The notes beneath the pieces are model-generated. The model searched no databases. It was not told the DNA's origin and saw only the letters and a list, made by a program, of their open reading frames with translations. A stretch of 64,000 nt of DNA from Neurospora tetraspora (Eukaryota; Ascomycota; Sordariomycetes; Sordariales; Sordariaceae): the NCBI RefSeq assembly GCF_033439725.1, contig NW_026944385.1:4125001-4189000 (forward strand). The letters are read 5' to 3'. This document shows, one piece after another, positions 54,723-64,000 of this stretch. The position numbers and the translations under genes are program-made. How positions within the stretch are numbered: position 1 is the first letter of the stretch; the number at the start of each line of letters is the position of its first letter.

Positions 54723-56978
54723 TTACCAAGCCTCCCACCTCTGCCCCCCCATCGCCACCAACCGATTAAACAATTCATCCCTCAACGGCACAGCCGTGAT
54801 CTTAAACCTCTTCCCCTCCGTCGTGACAATCTCCAGCCCATCCTTCACCTCCCTCTCCATACTCCAATCCACCACAATCTTGGCCTTCCATCCATACCCA
54901 CCCACCTTTTTAAGCTCGGTAACATCCGCCACCGCAACCGTCCACACCGGCTTCAGGTCTTCCCTCTCCTTGCCCGCAATCACCGTGGTACTACCCTCAT
55001 CCTTCCCAGCAACAAACGCCACGCTGGGGATCGTCGCCGCCGTGCTGATGTAGACGTGTCCCTTCTTGCCATTGTACCTACAATCGAATTTGACTGGGCC
55101 AGAGACGGGGATCTCGTCCTTGGGGGGCACTACACCCAGCCGGTCCTTGGCGTGATGAGCGCCCAGCTTGGCGCGGACGTGATCGGTTGCTCCGCCCGTG
55201 TGGACTAAGCCGGCAGTGACGTTCTTGATCCACCCCAGCACCTTGTTGGATTTCTTAGTCTGCTTGTTCTTGGAGTGGGAGTCGACGTCGAAGCCGGCCT
55301 CTCGCAGGCCATCTTTGGGATCGGTGTGCGCTGCTTCGTCCAGCTCGGAGGGGGAAGCTTCAAGTGGGTAGGCGGCTCCCTCAGCGCGCATTTGGGCTTC
55401 GGAGTCGAGGGATGCCGGGCCGTTGGCTGGGTCTTGGACTGGTTGCTCGACTACGCGCGGGGGAGGGGGCAGAGGCGCTTTGTTGGCTTCGCCGATGCGT
55501 AGGAGGGTGAGGGTTAGCTGGGCGTTGGTGGGGACGCCCTTGAGCAGGGTGTTGCGCAGCTCGAGAAGCTTTTGCCAGTCGGGGATGATCCGGTTGAGGT
55601 ATTCCATGCCGGGCCGGATGATGGGGTCGCCGAACATGCCGAAGCCGAAGAAGAAGGTGAGGGATTTGACGAACATGTAGGAGGTCACAAAGAGGGAGGC
55701 GCCGAAGAGGGGGATTACGAGGGTGGCTAGACGAAGGCGGTGGGTGTCCTTTGGGAAGGGAGGGGTGGGGGATAGGGCGCTGGTATTTGATTAGTTATTC
55801 CAGTCATACTATGCGGCTGTGAGGAAGGATTCGAGATAACCTACTTGGCGAGACGCTCATAGTTGTCACTGATGTTACCGACCACCTGCATCAAGGGTCG
55901 AAGCTTGGCCCACATGGCCAGCTCCATGGGCTTCTTGGTCTTATCTTGGACTGTATTCCCAATGTCAGCAGTCTGATGGTCAGAGAGAAAGAGAGACAAG
56001 GTGTTAGCTGAATGAACTCACCATCTCCCGCAGGATGTTTACCCGCAGCACTGCTCACAGCGAGCTCAGCGAGTCCGTTGACCAAGTTATCAGCTTCCTG
56101 CTCAACCGCCTCGCCCTTGTGATTCTCGGGGGCACCAGTAGCACTGTCCTTGCTACCGAGGGTGCCCGCCCACGGCTTTTGCACGCCACCAGTGTTGGAG
56201 TCAACAAGGGCGATGGGTGCTGGCGGGAAGAGCAGCTCGCGTGTGGGGGGATAGACAATGAGCGCAATGATCACGCCGGTGATGAGGGGCATGATAAAGT
56301 CAAAGAGCCAGGCGACGAAGTAGACTCCGGCAAACCAGGCTGTTCGCTTCTTCTCGCGCCAGGACCGGAGGCGAGCAACGTGCTTAACGGCGGCGAGGAT
56401 GCCAACTACGACGGTGGTGTAGAGACGCTCGATGTTAGCGCGCATCTTGTCGGGAGAGAATTCTTCCTCCTCCGCCGTGTTGAGGTCCAGGCCACCGGGC
56501 ACGGGAGTTACCACTGCCTTGTTGTGGATGATTTGCTGTGGTAAGTGTTAGACGGAGGCTTGACTTCCAGATAGTACCCGATGGGTAGCTTGTGTGGTTT
56601 ACTTGCCTTGTTGAAGCGGCGGACGAGCAGCCATAGCTCCTCATTGTCAATACCGCCGACCAGAGGGGCAGCAATCTCCTGCTTGGGTTCGTTCCAGCCC
56701 AGGTTGCGAACCTCCTTTTCGCTCTCAAGCTGGGCGGCGCCCTTTAGCTTGTGGTCCTCGGTGGCCAGGGCATGGGAAAGCGTATGACCATCTTCAAGAC
56801 CGCCTGCTGACTTGTCAAAGGCCTTCTTGGATTGCAGGATATCCTGGGCATTTTCAGCGGGCAGAGGCAGGAGATCCTTAAGTCCTGTACCAGGACCCGT
56901 GTCGCCGGTGATGGGATTCTCTTCCTTCTCCCCGGTGAGGGGATCGGCTCTCTTTTCAGTCAAGTTTTCGTCCAGCAT
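54723..56978 (-). CDS. DUF3292-type membrane protein
   Basis: The CDS is complement(join(54723..55779,55845..55950,56022..56535,56607..56978)), 682 residues. Junction phases are 0, 1 and 2, all consistent. Intron 1 (71 bp) is GC-AG: AAG|GCAAGT...ACCACAG. The nearest GT would break the frame. The start is ATG 56978 (MLDENLTEKRADPLTG); the frame is open a little further up but without ATG. Residues 1-125 are polar. A hydrophobic region at about 193-219 (GVYFVAWLFDFIMPLITGVI) and another at about 347-380 (ATLVIPLFGASLFVTSYMFV) are membrane segments. The C-terminal ~150 residues form a soluble, PH/GRAM-like domain (PVKFDCRYNGKKGHVYISTA; ITAVPLRDELFNRLVAMGGQ). This matches the fungal DUF3292 family, of unknown function. 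Confidence 0.85.
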
Positions 56979-58178
56979 GATGGCGGGTTTCGTTACCACA
57001 TCTAGGGTTGTTGTGGTAGTCGTTGAAGGCTTTGTTATGTCTGCAGGAGTAATAAAGCAGAGGTAGCGAAACCGGGTATGATCAATGGAAGGAGGGGAGG
57101 ATTAGTTGAAAATGTTAAGGGCTGGGAGTCGTCTGATATTGAAGTCTTCTGGGGTCCTGGAGGGGGAGTGTGGTACTTTGATGGAAGAGTCCAGACACAT
57201 GGGCGGGGCATCAGGTATCCCAGCATCCCGAGAGAGAGATGCCATGACGACGGGACGGGAGTCTGGAAGCGGTGCTAAGGTTGGACAAGGACGACTCCCG
57301 TCCGAACGGGAAAGGGTCGACGGGACGGGACTTATGACATCAATGGCGCCAAGAAAGGGGACCGCTGGGGGACCACTGGAACCATTGGGGACCTGCCACT
57401 GTGACGACGCTGGGCGGTGTTAGTGCAAAGCTGACAGATTCCAGGGTTCCGGATCTGCAATGCCAACTTGGATTCAGCTTCGTATCACAAAGGCTTCTCC
57501 ATCAACCCGGATTACTTGTTTTCTGGCTCATTCTCCACGAAGCAATTGTATTTAAAACTATCTGGACACTCACAGAGGCAGTCCCTAGTTTGTTTGTCGT
57601 CTCTCTTGCCTGCCCGGCGCAGAGTGCTGGGCAAACAAGCATCGGCTGTACTAACACTTATACGTCATGCCAAGCCGCTGCAACAAGTGGCCGCCAGCTG
57701 CAAGGAACCATCCGTCAACAAGGCACTATCCCGTCCTAACAATTTCCAGCCGTAGACTGACATTGGCAAAACAGCACTCGGTGCTTTGATCTTGTTACGC
57801 GCTGACTTGGAAATTAAGAATTGGTAATGAATGGTTTAGTTGGAGCTTATGGATCGCAGAACGAAATGGTTCTAGACTTGTATATCGGATGAACGCCGAT
57901 GCTGGGCGTGCACCGGTACAGTTCATCTGATGATGCCAAGTACATAATTGTTAAGGACTGATCCCCTGGCCCCACTTACAGATGGGATGCTCGCAGAAGT
58001 GGTGACGACATACATTTGTCTTTTGGCCATTAACAACACCACGCATCCCCATCTCGACTTGCCTCGGTATACTCGTTGAGACAACAACCATTGTACTCTC
58101 ACAGCTTTACTTCCTGCACCCAATTCATACTGCCATTCTCGCTGAAAACGCCATCTAAACCCTCCACCTCACGACACC
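56979..58178. promoter_or_regulatory. Divergent intergenic region
   Basis: A 1.2-kb spacer between the divergently transcribed DUF3292 and phosphomannose isomerase genes, so it must hold both promoters. No TATA box or gene was recognised. ORFs at 57078-57740 overlap in several frames and look spurious. Confidence 0.5.
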
Positions 58179-59493
58179 ATGACCGTCACCACTCCCGAAC
58201 ACGTTTTCCAGCTCACAGGCTCCTGCAACAACTACCCTTGGGGCAAAAAGGGAAAACAGTCGCTAGCCGCTCAACTATGCGCAAAGACCGACAAGAGCTT
58301 CCAGATCAAAGACGATGAGTTCTACTCGGAAATGTGGTTCGGCGATTATCCCGACTTTCCAGCAAAGAAGTTCGATACGGGAGAGCCCCTGAAAGACATG
58401 CTAGAAAAGAACAAGGAGCAGCTGCTGGGAAAGAAGGTTATTGATAACCTCGACGGCCAACTTCCGTACTTGCCAAAGGTATGGTTTCAATATGTTACTC
58501 GGATCGTAAACGTAGAGGTACTCATAGCTTGGACCCCTCGTGCTGACTTCTTACCTCCTCCAGATCCTTTCCATCGCAAAAGCCCTCCCGCTCCAAATCC
58601 ACCCCAACAAGGAGCTTGCGACAAAGCTCCACAAGAAGGACCCCGAGAACTTTACCGATCCCAATCATAAGCCGGAAATTGCCGTGGCTCTGTCCAAGTT
58701 CGAAGTCTTTGCCGGATGGAAGCCTCTTTCCGACATTGTGCCTCTCTTCCAGCTTTCCTTCCTCCGCCAGTATGTTCCCGCAGGGACCACCGACACCTGG
58801 ACCGACGTCACCCTCCGTGAGATTACCCGAAGTCTGCTCAAGGCTGAAGAGTCTAGCGTAGAATTTGTCGCCCAATCGCTTCTCAAGACCTCCAAGGAAG
58901 ATCTCGGACCCAAGAATGCCTACATCCCCGATCTGATTCCTCGTCTACAGGATCAGTACGGCCCCAAGGATCCGGGAACTCTCGTCGCCCTCCTCTGCAT
59001 GAACTTCATGGTGCTCCAGCCCGGTGACTCCATCTACATCCCCGCCGATGGTATCCACGCTTACCTGTCGGGTGACATTGTCGAGTGCATGGCCCGCAGC
59101 AACAATGTGCTCAACGCCGGGTTCTGTCCTCCCGCCGACCGCAACAGCTACGACTTGTTCTCCGAGACGCTGACGTTCCAAGCGCATACCGCGGCGGACA
59201 TGCTGCTGCCGAGCAAGAAGAGCGAGAAGAGCAAGGAGGGGCGCACGGTGGTGTATAAGCCGCCCATGAGCGAGTTCGATATGCTCAAGGCTGACCTAGG
59301 AGCTGGGGAGAGCGATGAGATTGCGCCGAGCGATGGGCCTGGCGTGTTGATTGTTACAAGTGGCGAAGGGACAATGCTGGCTGATGGCAAGACATTTGAC
59401 TTGAAGGAGGGTTCCATCTTCTTTGTGGCACCGGAGACGGCGGTTGTCTGGAAGACCGAAAAGGGGATGCAAATCCACATGGCGGTTGTTTGA
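58179..59493 (+). CDS. Mannose-6-phosphate isomerase (type I PMI)
   Basis: The CDS is join(58179..58478,58564..59493), 409 residues. The phase-0 intron is GTATGG...CTGAC...CTCCAG. It interconverts fructose-6-phosphate and mannose-6-phosphate, the entry to GDP-mannose, glycosylation and cell-wall mannan, in the cytosol. Type I signatures are clear: NYPWGKKG near the N terminus, zinc ligands Gln111 and His113 in QIHPNKE, Glu138 in HKPE, and His265 in ADGIHAYL. The numbering of the first three ligands equals that of yeast and Candida enzymes. The substrate-site arginine region and a C-terminal cupin (GEGTMLADGKTFDLKEGSIF) follow. The length is slightly under the usual 420-440. Confidence 0.95.
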
Positions 59494-60030
59494 GGAGCGA
59501 AATCCTCCTACGGTAAACCTTCTTTTCTTCCTCCCTGTTAAGCCCAGATACCTTATGTTCATACTACTGGCACCCAAACAAGACTTGTACCAAACTTTCA
59601 CCTTTGCTCCAAGAAAATGTGATCATTCCATGTACCTGGCTCTGTTCTCTCTTTCCTGGGTGTTCCAGAGACAGCAGCTAGTACTTCCAAGTCCAACGCA
59701 GGCATACCAGCCCACCAGTGTACTGCATGCAAGACACCTTCCCGTTTTCTCGATTTCTTATGACTCTTTCGGGTATGCTTGTGGTCGGATTGTTTGAAGA
59801 CATGATGTGCTCTTGGACATAGGAAGGAGCTACTAGATACAAGTCAAGTATCACCAAGCAACTGGGTACTGCGGTGAGCATGTACTTCTCAATCACGCCC
59901 CCGCTTCTCCCTTCGCCTTCCGTTTGAAGTCACATTACCTAACCAGCACGGCAGGAGACAGCTGTGGACTGGCAGGAGAGAACTTGCTCATGACGTGATT
60001 TTTCGGGGGATCTGCTCCTGTCATGCGCGG
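59494..60030. other. Intergenic
   Basis: 3' UTR of the isomerase gene and promoter of the next. No gene seen. Confidence 0.5.
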
Positions 60031-60037
60031 TATATAA
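60031..60037 (+). promoter_or_regulatory. TATA box of the C2H2-associated gene
   Basis: TATATAA in GC-rich surroundings, about 180 bp before ATG 60214, followed by a CA/TC-rich leader. A clear TATA box is uncommon in this window. Confidence 0.6.
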
Positions 60038-60213
60038 GTACAACTCCCCGAGGCAATGTTTCAGATTCCCAACGGACTTATCTTCATCATTCTTCTCAGG
60101 TTCTCCATTTTATCAACAGACCATATCCCACACCATAGCCGTTCTACCGTACATTTATTTTCGATCGCACTTGTTCGAATTCCTCGCCAGCTGTCAACTG
60201 CTACCCACGCGAG

Positions 60214-60993
60214 ATGTCTCAGTATCCGAACCATGACCCGGCAGGGTCTTCATCCGGCCAACAGCAAGAGAACACAGATGAGCAGAACACGCCGCCATTC
60301 TTCACAAACTACGACTACCAGGATCCGAGCTTCCTAGGCCTTGAACAGCCCTCAACAACCACTTATCATGATCCGACCAGTTCGTCATTTGGTACTTGGC
60401 CGAGTCAACCAGGCGTCCACATGCAACCTACATCCAATACGTCTTCGACTTTTCCGAACCAGTATTATTCCGCTATGCCATTCAATGGCACGGGAATGGG
60501 CAACCTGGTTGAGCCTTCTCCCAGCAACAGCTTTTTGCCTATGAGTGGCGCTTCCCAGGCAGCTCACCGGTCGCTGGCTCAATCAGATGTCGGATTCGGG
60601 GGCTGCAATCACCCAGTGGCTGGAGGAACAATGGGTACTGGACAAATCGCGGGGGATGGTCAGAACCCACGCTTTCAGCCCTTTCATCAGCAGTCACCGC
60701 CTGGCAATTACGTCCCTCAGTCACAGTCGCTGGATTCCACCCAGTTCGCATCTCCTGCAACATTCCAAGGGCAACAGCAACACGTTAATATGGGACAGCA
60801 TCCGAGCTTCAAATACCAGCAGCCTTTGACACAGACGGCGGAGGGGACGGGCCTATTGTACGGAAACCAAGGATACGATGCCTCTTACGGTAACGAGCGT
60901 CGCCATACTCTGGAACCAAAGCATAACGACTCCCAGGAAAGACACATGGCAGGAAATGACATTCATGGTGAGGTGCAGAACGAGATAGCCTAG
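60214..60993 (+). CDS. Q/N/P/S-rich protein upstream of a C2H2 frame, to the UAG
   Basis: A 259-residue ORF from ATG 60214 (MSQYPNHDPAGSSSGQQQEN) to TAG 60991-60993. It is rich in Q, N, S, P, G and aromatic residues, a prion-like or activation-domain composition, with no folded domain visible. The frame continues after the UAG into a multi-zinc-finger segment. Together they would be an ordinary fungal C2H2 regulator with a disordered N-terminal activation region. A TATA box lies about 180 bp upstream. Confidence 0.6.
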   Translation: MSQYPNHDPAGSSSGQQQENTDEQNTPPFFTNYDYQDPSFLGLEQPSTTTYHDPTSSSFGTWPSQPGVHMQPTSNTSSTFPNQYYSAMPFNGTGMGNLVEPSPSNSFLPMSGASQAAHRSLAQSDVGFGGCNHPVAGGTMGTGQIAGDGQNPRFQPFHQQSPPGNYVPQSQSLDSTQFASPATFQGQQQHVNMGQHPSFKYQQPLTQTAEGTGLLYGNQGYDASYGNERRHTLEPKHNDSQERHMAGNDIHGEVQNEIA

Positions 60994-62538
60994 GAAGGTC
61001 AATTCAACTTCCCAAGCAATGGTGAAACTGCTGGAGAAGGCTTGCCTATGGAGTCATCCGATGTGGAAGGTCAACACAACGTCGAGGCTTCTAGGCCTGA
61101 AGAAAGAGCCGACACAGCGGAACAGGATACTCAAGGCCACCGAACCGGAGATACAAATGTCGGCTTGAATCTTACCACTGTTACGCCTGAGCCCTGGTAT
61201 TGTGGAAGATGCAACACAGGGTTTACGGTTATGCGTTGGCTATCAAGACATAGAAACTGGAAATGTGGGAGCTGTGATGCAGCCTACGGATGTATCGTCC
61301 ATGTGCGGCATCATATGCAGGCGATGCACGCCGGTCAAGAGAATTCACCCATGCCTTTGAGCAATCTACTACTTGGATGCCGCTGGTGCAACGATACTTT
61401 CAAGGGAACGGGCGGCCTAGCGAGTCACAAACGGGGTCACTTTCCCCAGACACTTGGCGCATCTGCTTCCTGGGCGTGTCCGGAAGAGGGCTGTACAGAA
61501 ATCCAAGATCCACAACCAAGGGATGAAGTAGTGAAACACATGCTTTCGAGGCACGACGACCTCTACATATTACCTATTGATTGCGACCCTCTATGGGTAC
61601 AAAAATTGGACTCGATGGGCTATCTGTGTCCATTCGAAGAATGCAAAAGAGCAAATGATTCGTTGGAGGAGCTAAGAAGGCACATGAAGAGCCACGAGAG
61701 AAACAAAATCATCACTCAACAAGCACCAGTGGCTCCCGTGTCACAGCCCGGAAATTCGGACATGCTTCCCGGCTCTCCAAGCGGCGCGAGATTCAATGGA
61801 TCGTCATCAAATATGACACATCCTGATGGAGAAGAAGATGAAAGACTTGTGTCGGGTGGATATGGAGGACACGACGGTCCGAACGACCAGCCTGAGCAGC
61901 ATCCCAGCCCAGAGTTGCAACATCAAGGCATAGAGTCGGTCCCGCTCGCTGACTCTTCCGATGCTGGTACCAGCCTACCAGGCACTCAAGCCCACGAAAG
62001 CACACTTCAGGGAGGACAAGCCCAGCCACAGCAACGGCCATCCGTCAACTCTGCGTCTACCGGGTTCAAATGCCCAGCCTGTGCCGCAGCGTTTTCTACA
62101 AATGCGGTACGATCTGCGCATATAGCCTGGTCGTGTCCGGCCAGCCCTCGGACAGAAAGACGTAACTCACCAATTGGGGTGGCTTGTTATCGTCCGACTT
62201 TCCGCGAGGGCCAACTTGAAGGCTGTTGGGCACTTGGCATTCCTCACCACGTGGAAGCGGTACGGCTGCATCTGAAGATTAAACACAATATGTCTGACGC
62301 AGAGGTGGCAGAGGTGGTTCTGTGTCCTTTCGAATATTGTGGGGAGCCCTGCATAGGGAAAGTAGAATTGTGGCGGCACATTAACAGTAAGCATGATAAG
62401 CAGGACATGGACATACCCGAGGGCTGCTCTCTTTGTCCTTTCGAAGGATGCACGGATTTCCCGTTTCCAAACGCCGAAGAATTACAGAAACACCTGGCCT
62501 TCTTGCACGAGGGCAAGGGCCCGGTCGTCGAACACTGA
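60994..62538 (+). CDS. C2H2-type multi-zinc-finger protein, in frame after the UAG
   Basis: The frame of the preceding ORF stays open for 514 codons. The first ATG after the UAG is at 61048, giving 496 residues if translated alone. Zinc-binding patterns include YCGRCNTGF...H..H-like, CGSCDAAYG...HHMQAMH, CRWCNDTFKGTGGLASHKRG, CPEEGCTE...HMLSRH, CPFEECKR...HMKSH, CPACAAAFSTN...H, CPFEYCGEP...HINSKH and CPFEGCTDF...HLAFLH. Between fingers 5 and 6 is a polar, Q/S-rich linker (about 250 to 345 of the short form). It is probably a nuclear nucleic-acid-binding protein. Targets unknown. Whether it is a separate gene or the second half of the ORF at 60214 is unresolved. Confidence 0.75.
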   Translation, partial: EGQFNFPSNGETAGEGLPMESSDVEGQHNVEASRPEERADTAEQDTQGHRTGDTNVGLNLTTVTPEPWYCGRCNTGFTVMRWLSRHRNWKCGSCDAAYGCIVHVRHHMQAMHAGQENSPMPLSNLLLGCRWCNDTFKGTGGLASHKRGHFPQTLGASASWACPEEGCTEIQDPQPRDEVVKHMLSRHDDLYILPIDCDPLWVQKLDSMGYLCPFEECKRANDSLEELRRHMKSHERNKIITQQAPVAPVSQPGNSDMLPGSPSGARFNGSSSNMTHPDGEEDERLVSGGYGGHDGPNDQPEQHPSPELQHQGIESVPLADSSDAGTSLPGTQAHESTLQGGQAQPQQRPSVNSASTGFKCPACAAAFSTNAVRSAHIAWSCPASPRTERRNSPIGVACYRPTFREGQLEGCWALGIPHHVEAVRLHLKIKHNMSDAEVAEVVLCPFEYCGEPCIGKVELWRHINSKHDKQDMDIPEGCSLCPFEGCTDFPFPNAEELQKHLAFLHEGKGPVVEH

Positions 62539-62927
62539 AGGGAAGACACCTCGTATGCGTGCTGGGGATGTTCACGACGGGGGAGGGAGTCAATGGTCAA
62601 TAATACACGATGTGTGTTCAGCGGAGCATGAGCTTTTCGTTCTGTCATTTGCGACATCAAACCTGGGTTCCTGACACTGGGGTTGTTTTGGTCTACTGGG
62701 AAGTGGAAAGGCAGGACTTTTTGTCCATGGAAAGCGAAAACTGGCCTGTGTACAAGTCGTCAAGGGCGTTACGTTCCTGTTTCCTCATTCTGTAACTTTT
62801 CTCTCACATGATAGCACAGATACTGGGTAGAGTCTTATGAATATCCATCAGAGATGCGCCCTCAAGCTGTGTGAGATGTGGATAGGCGATATTTCGTAAC
62901 GCAAATCTCCGTGTAAGCCATTTTTTC
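62539..62927. other. Intergenic, 3' UTR of the zinc-finger gene
   Basis: No coding signal. Short ORFs here overlap the zinc-finger coding sequence or are trivial. Confidence 0.5.
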
Positions 62928-63527
62928 CTTTGGGGGTTCTGGGCGCCAACTCAAGTCTTCCTTTGCCCCCTACATGAGCCGAACTTCTGGGAGAGTTTTT
63001 AATCTGTGGCAATCTGAATTACACTGCAAATGCTAAGGTTGACATGGCCATTTCAACCACGAAGAGTAGCAGAAGATTCCCGAGAAAAGCCCCAATAATT
63101 AAAACAGTATGAGCGAGACTAAATCAATTGGTTGTCTCCACTTTGGTTCATTGCATAGTATTAGTTTGCTGAAACTGGATGCTTTTTGCGCCACGCAACA
63201 CGCGTGTCTCGAACGAGCGCAATCCGGACCGCAACTTCAAACCCCGAGGCTATGGCGCACTTTTCATATAGAGTCTCTCGGATAAAGTCTCAGATATCTC
63301 TTCCTGGACCCCAAAAGTCTTTTCTCGAATTTTGACAGATTTTTAGAAAAATGTCACGTTGTGGTTTTGCTTTGTTCCAACCTGTGCACTAACACCTTTT
63401 CGAGCGAAATGCTAAGATTTCTGATATATCCCAGATTAAAAGACTGTGCCAGAGTTTCGGCTCTTCCTACATGGGACGGATGGAGGAGGCAAAGGAAGAC
63501 TTGAGTTGGCGCCCAGAAGCCCCAAAG
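62928..63527. mobile_element. 600-bp element with long imperfect TIRs
   Basis: The left end starts CTTTGGGGGTTCTGGGCGCC and the right end is its inverse with one mismatch in the first 40 bp. The similarity continues inward with small indels (CATG, GAGCCGAA, CTGG, TTTTAATCTG) for roughly 80-100 bp. The interior is AT-richer and has no ORF of note. No target duplication is obvious at the ends chosen. It looks like a non-autonomous DNA transposon or MITE, unrelated to the family at 231 and 46015. Confidence 0.7.
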
Positions 63528-63872
63528 TACCTGAGGTGCGAGTACAACATGAAGGAGGAGGTATCAAGCATGCACTTTCCCTTTTGGGCGATCTGATGTA
63601 GCTTTGGACCAATCACATGGGCGCATTGGATACTCCACAGCTGTCACCTCCGTGGCCTGCCGCTGTCCGCCAAACCAGACTTGAGCCCCACCTGATCATC
63701 CATTCTTCTTCGACGAGCCCAACTCCCGTCCTTTTCCATTCTTTCCACCTCGACATCCACTCGCCTTTGTCACTCTGTCGACCAAGACCGAAATAAAGAA
63801 TGGCTTTAACATGTCCTCGCTCACTTTGTTCCACCATTTCCATTGTCCTCAGCGACACGTCCAGCCACCGAC
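63528..63872. promoter_or_regulatory. Probable promoter/leader of the gene at the window end
   Basis: CT-rich, leader-like sequence (notably 63690-63780) follows the TIR element. An antisense ORF is open through here but lacks protein-like composition. Confidence 0.35.
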
Positions 63873-64000
63873 ATGCCAAATCCGGAAGAGGGCCAAGGCG
63901 CACCCATTGAACAACAGCCACCTTCACGACCACTGCCACAGCAGCACTGTCAAAGACAATGGCCTCCATCTTTGTTCGTCATGGAGTTAGTCGAACAATG
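63873..64000 (+). CDS. Possible 5' end of a gene, cut by the window edge
   Basis: ATG at 63873 (CCGACATGCC) opens MPNPEEGQGAPIEQQPPSRP and stays in frame for 42 codons to the end of the window. It is P/Q-rich. It follows a CT-rich leader-like stretch. Too short for a family call. Confidence 0.3.
   Translation, partial: MPNPEEGQGAPIEQQPPSRPLPQQHCQRQWPPSLFVMELVEQ

Noticed and set aside
60968-60997. Intron with GTGAGG donor that would remove the UAG at 60991
   Set aside because: The phase-compatible version would be only 30 nt, too short for a fungal spliceosomal intron.
1-64000. LTR retroelements, LINEs, viral insertions, CRISPR arrays, rRNA genes, biosynthetic gene cluster
   Set aside because: No reverse transcriptase, integrase, capsid, long terminal repeats, regularly spaced repeats, rRNA signatures or PKS/NRPS/P450 sets were seen on either strand.

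Overview
The window looks like nuclear DNA of a filamentous ascomycete, most likely a Sordariomycete of the Neurospora/Sordaria type. It has compact genes with 50-180 bp introns, CT-rich leaders, long S/T/P/Q-rich proteins, a fungal Zn(II)2Cys6 regulator, a DUF3292-type membrane protein, and C-to-T style differences between repeat copies that resemble repeat-induced point mutation (RIP). No virus, LTR element, CRISPR array or bacterial-style operon was seen.

Layout. 1-6.8 kb: gene-poor, with a short inverted-repeat element (231-444) and a CT-rich leader. 6.8-9.2 kb: Zn2Cys6/AT-hook transcription factor. 10.7-11.9 kb: putative secreted protein. 12.7-15.4 kb: mosaic of gene fragments and diverged tandem repeats, several copied in inverted orientation from the gene at 28.6 kb. 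16.9-18.6 kb: membrane-anchored AAA-type P-loop ATPase. 19.5-25 kb: small doubtful ORFs and a second gene-fragment mosaic (RRM-type exon pieces, a CCHC zinc knuckle, an 18-bp minisatellite). 27.7-31.6 kb: large low-complexity gene with one in-frame UAG. 32.3-36.4 kb: Myb/SANT protein of Reb1/TTF-I type. 39.4-45.5 kb: three genes (unknown nuclear-looking protein, Dabb-domain protein, Q/G-rich unknown). 47.2-50.3 kb: M1 aminopeptidase with a probable mitochondrial presequence. 51-53.8 kb: highly diverged HAD-IIA (CECR5-like) protein whose last part lies in another frame. 54.4 kb: tRNA-Lys(CUU). 54.7-57 kb: DUF3292 protein. 58.2-59.5 kb: phosphomannose isomerase. 60.2-62.5 kb: Q/N/P-rich ORF followed in the same frame, after one UAG, by a C2H2 multi-finger protein. 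62.9-63.5 kb: a 600-bp element with long imperfect terminal inverted repeats. 63.9 kb: possible start of another gene.

The genes do not form a pathway or cluster; this is an ordinary euchromatic segment. Housekeeping functions (PMI, aminopeptidase, tRNA, Reb1-like factor) sit beside fast-evolving low-complexity proteins. The unusual signals are the two gene-fragment mosaics, two families of short TIR elements, two genes interrupted by a single in-frame UAG, two introns best explained as GC-AG introns, and the degenerate HAD-fold protein. All calls come from reading the sequence; family names rest on motif recognition, not on searches.
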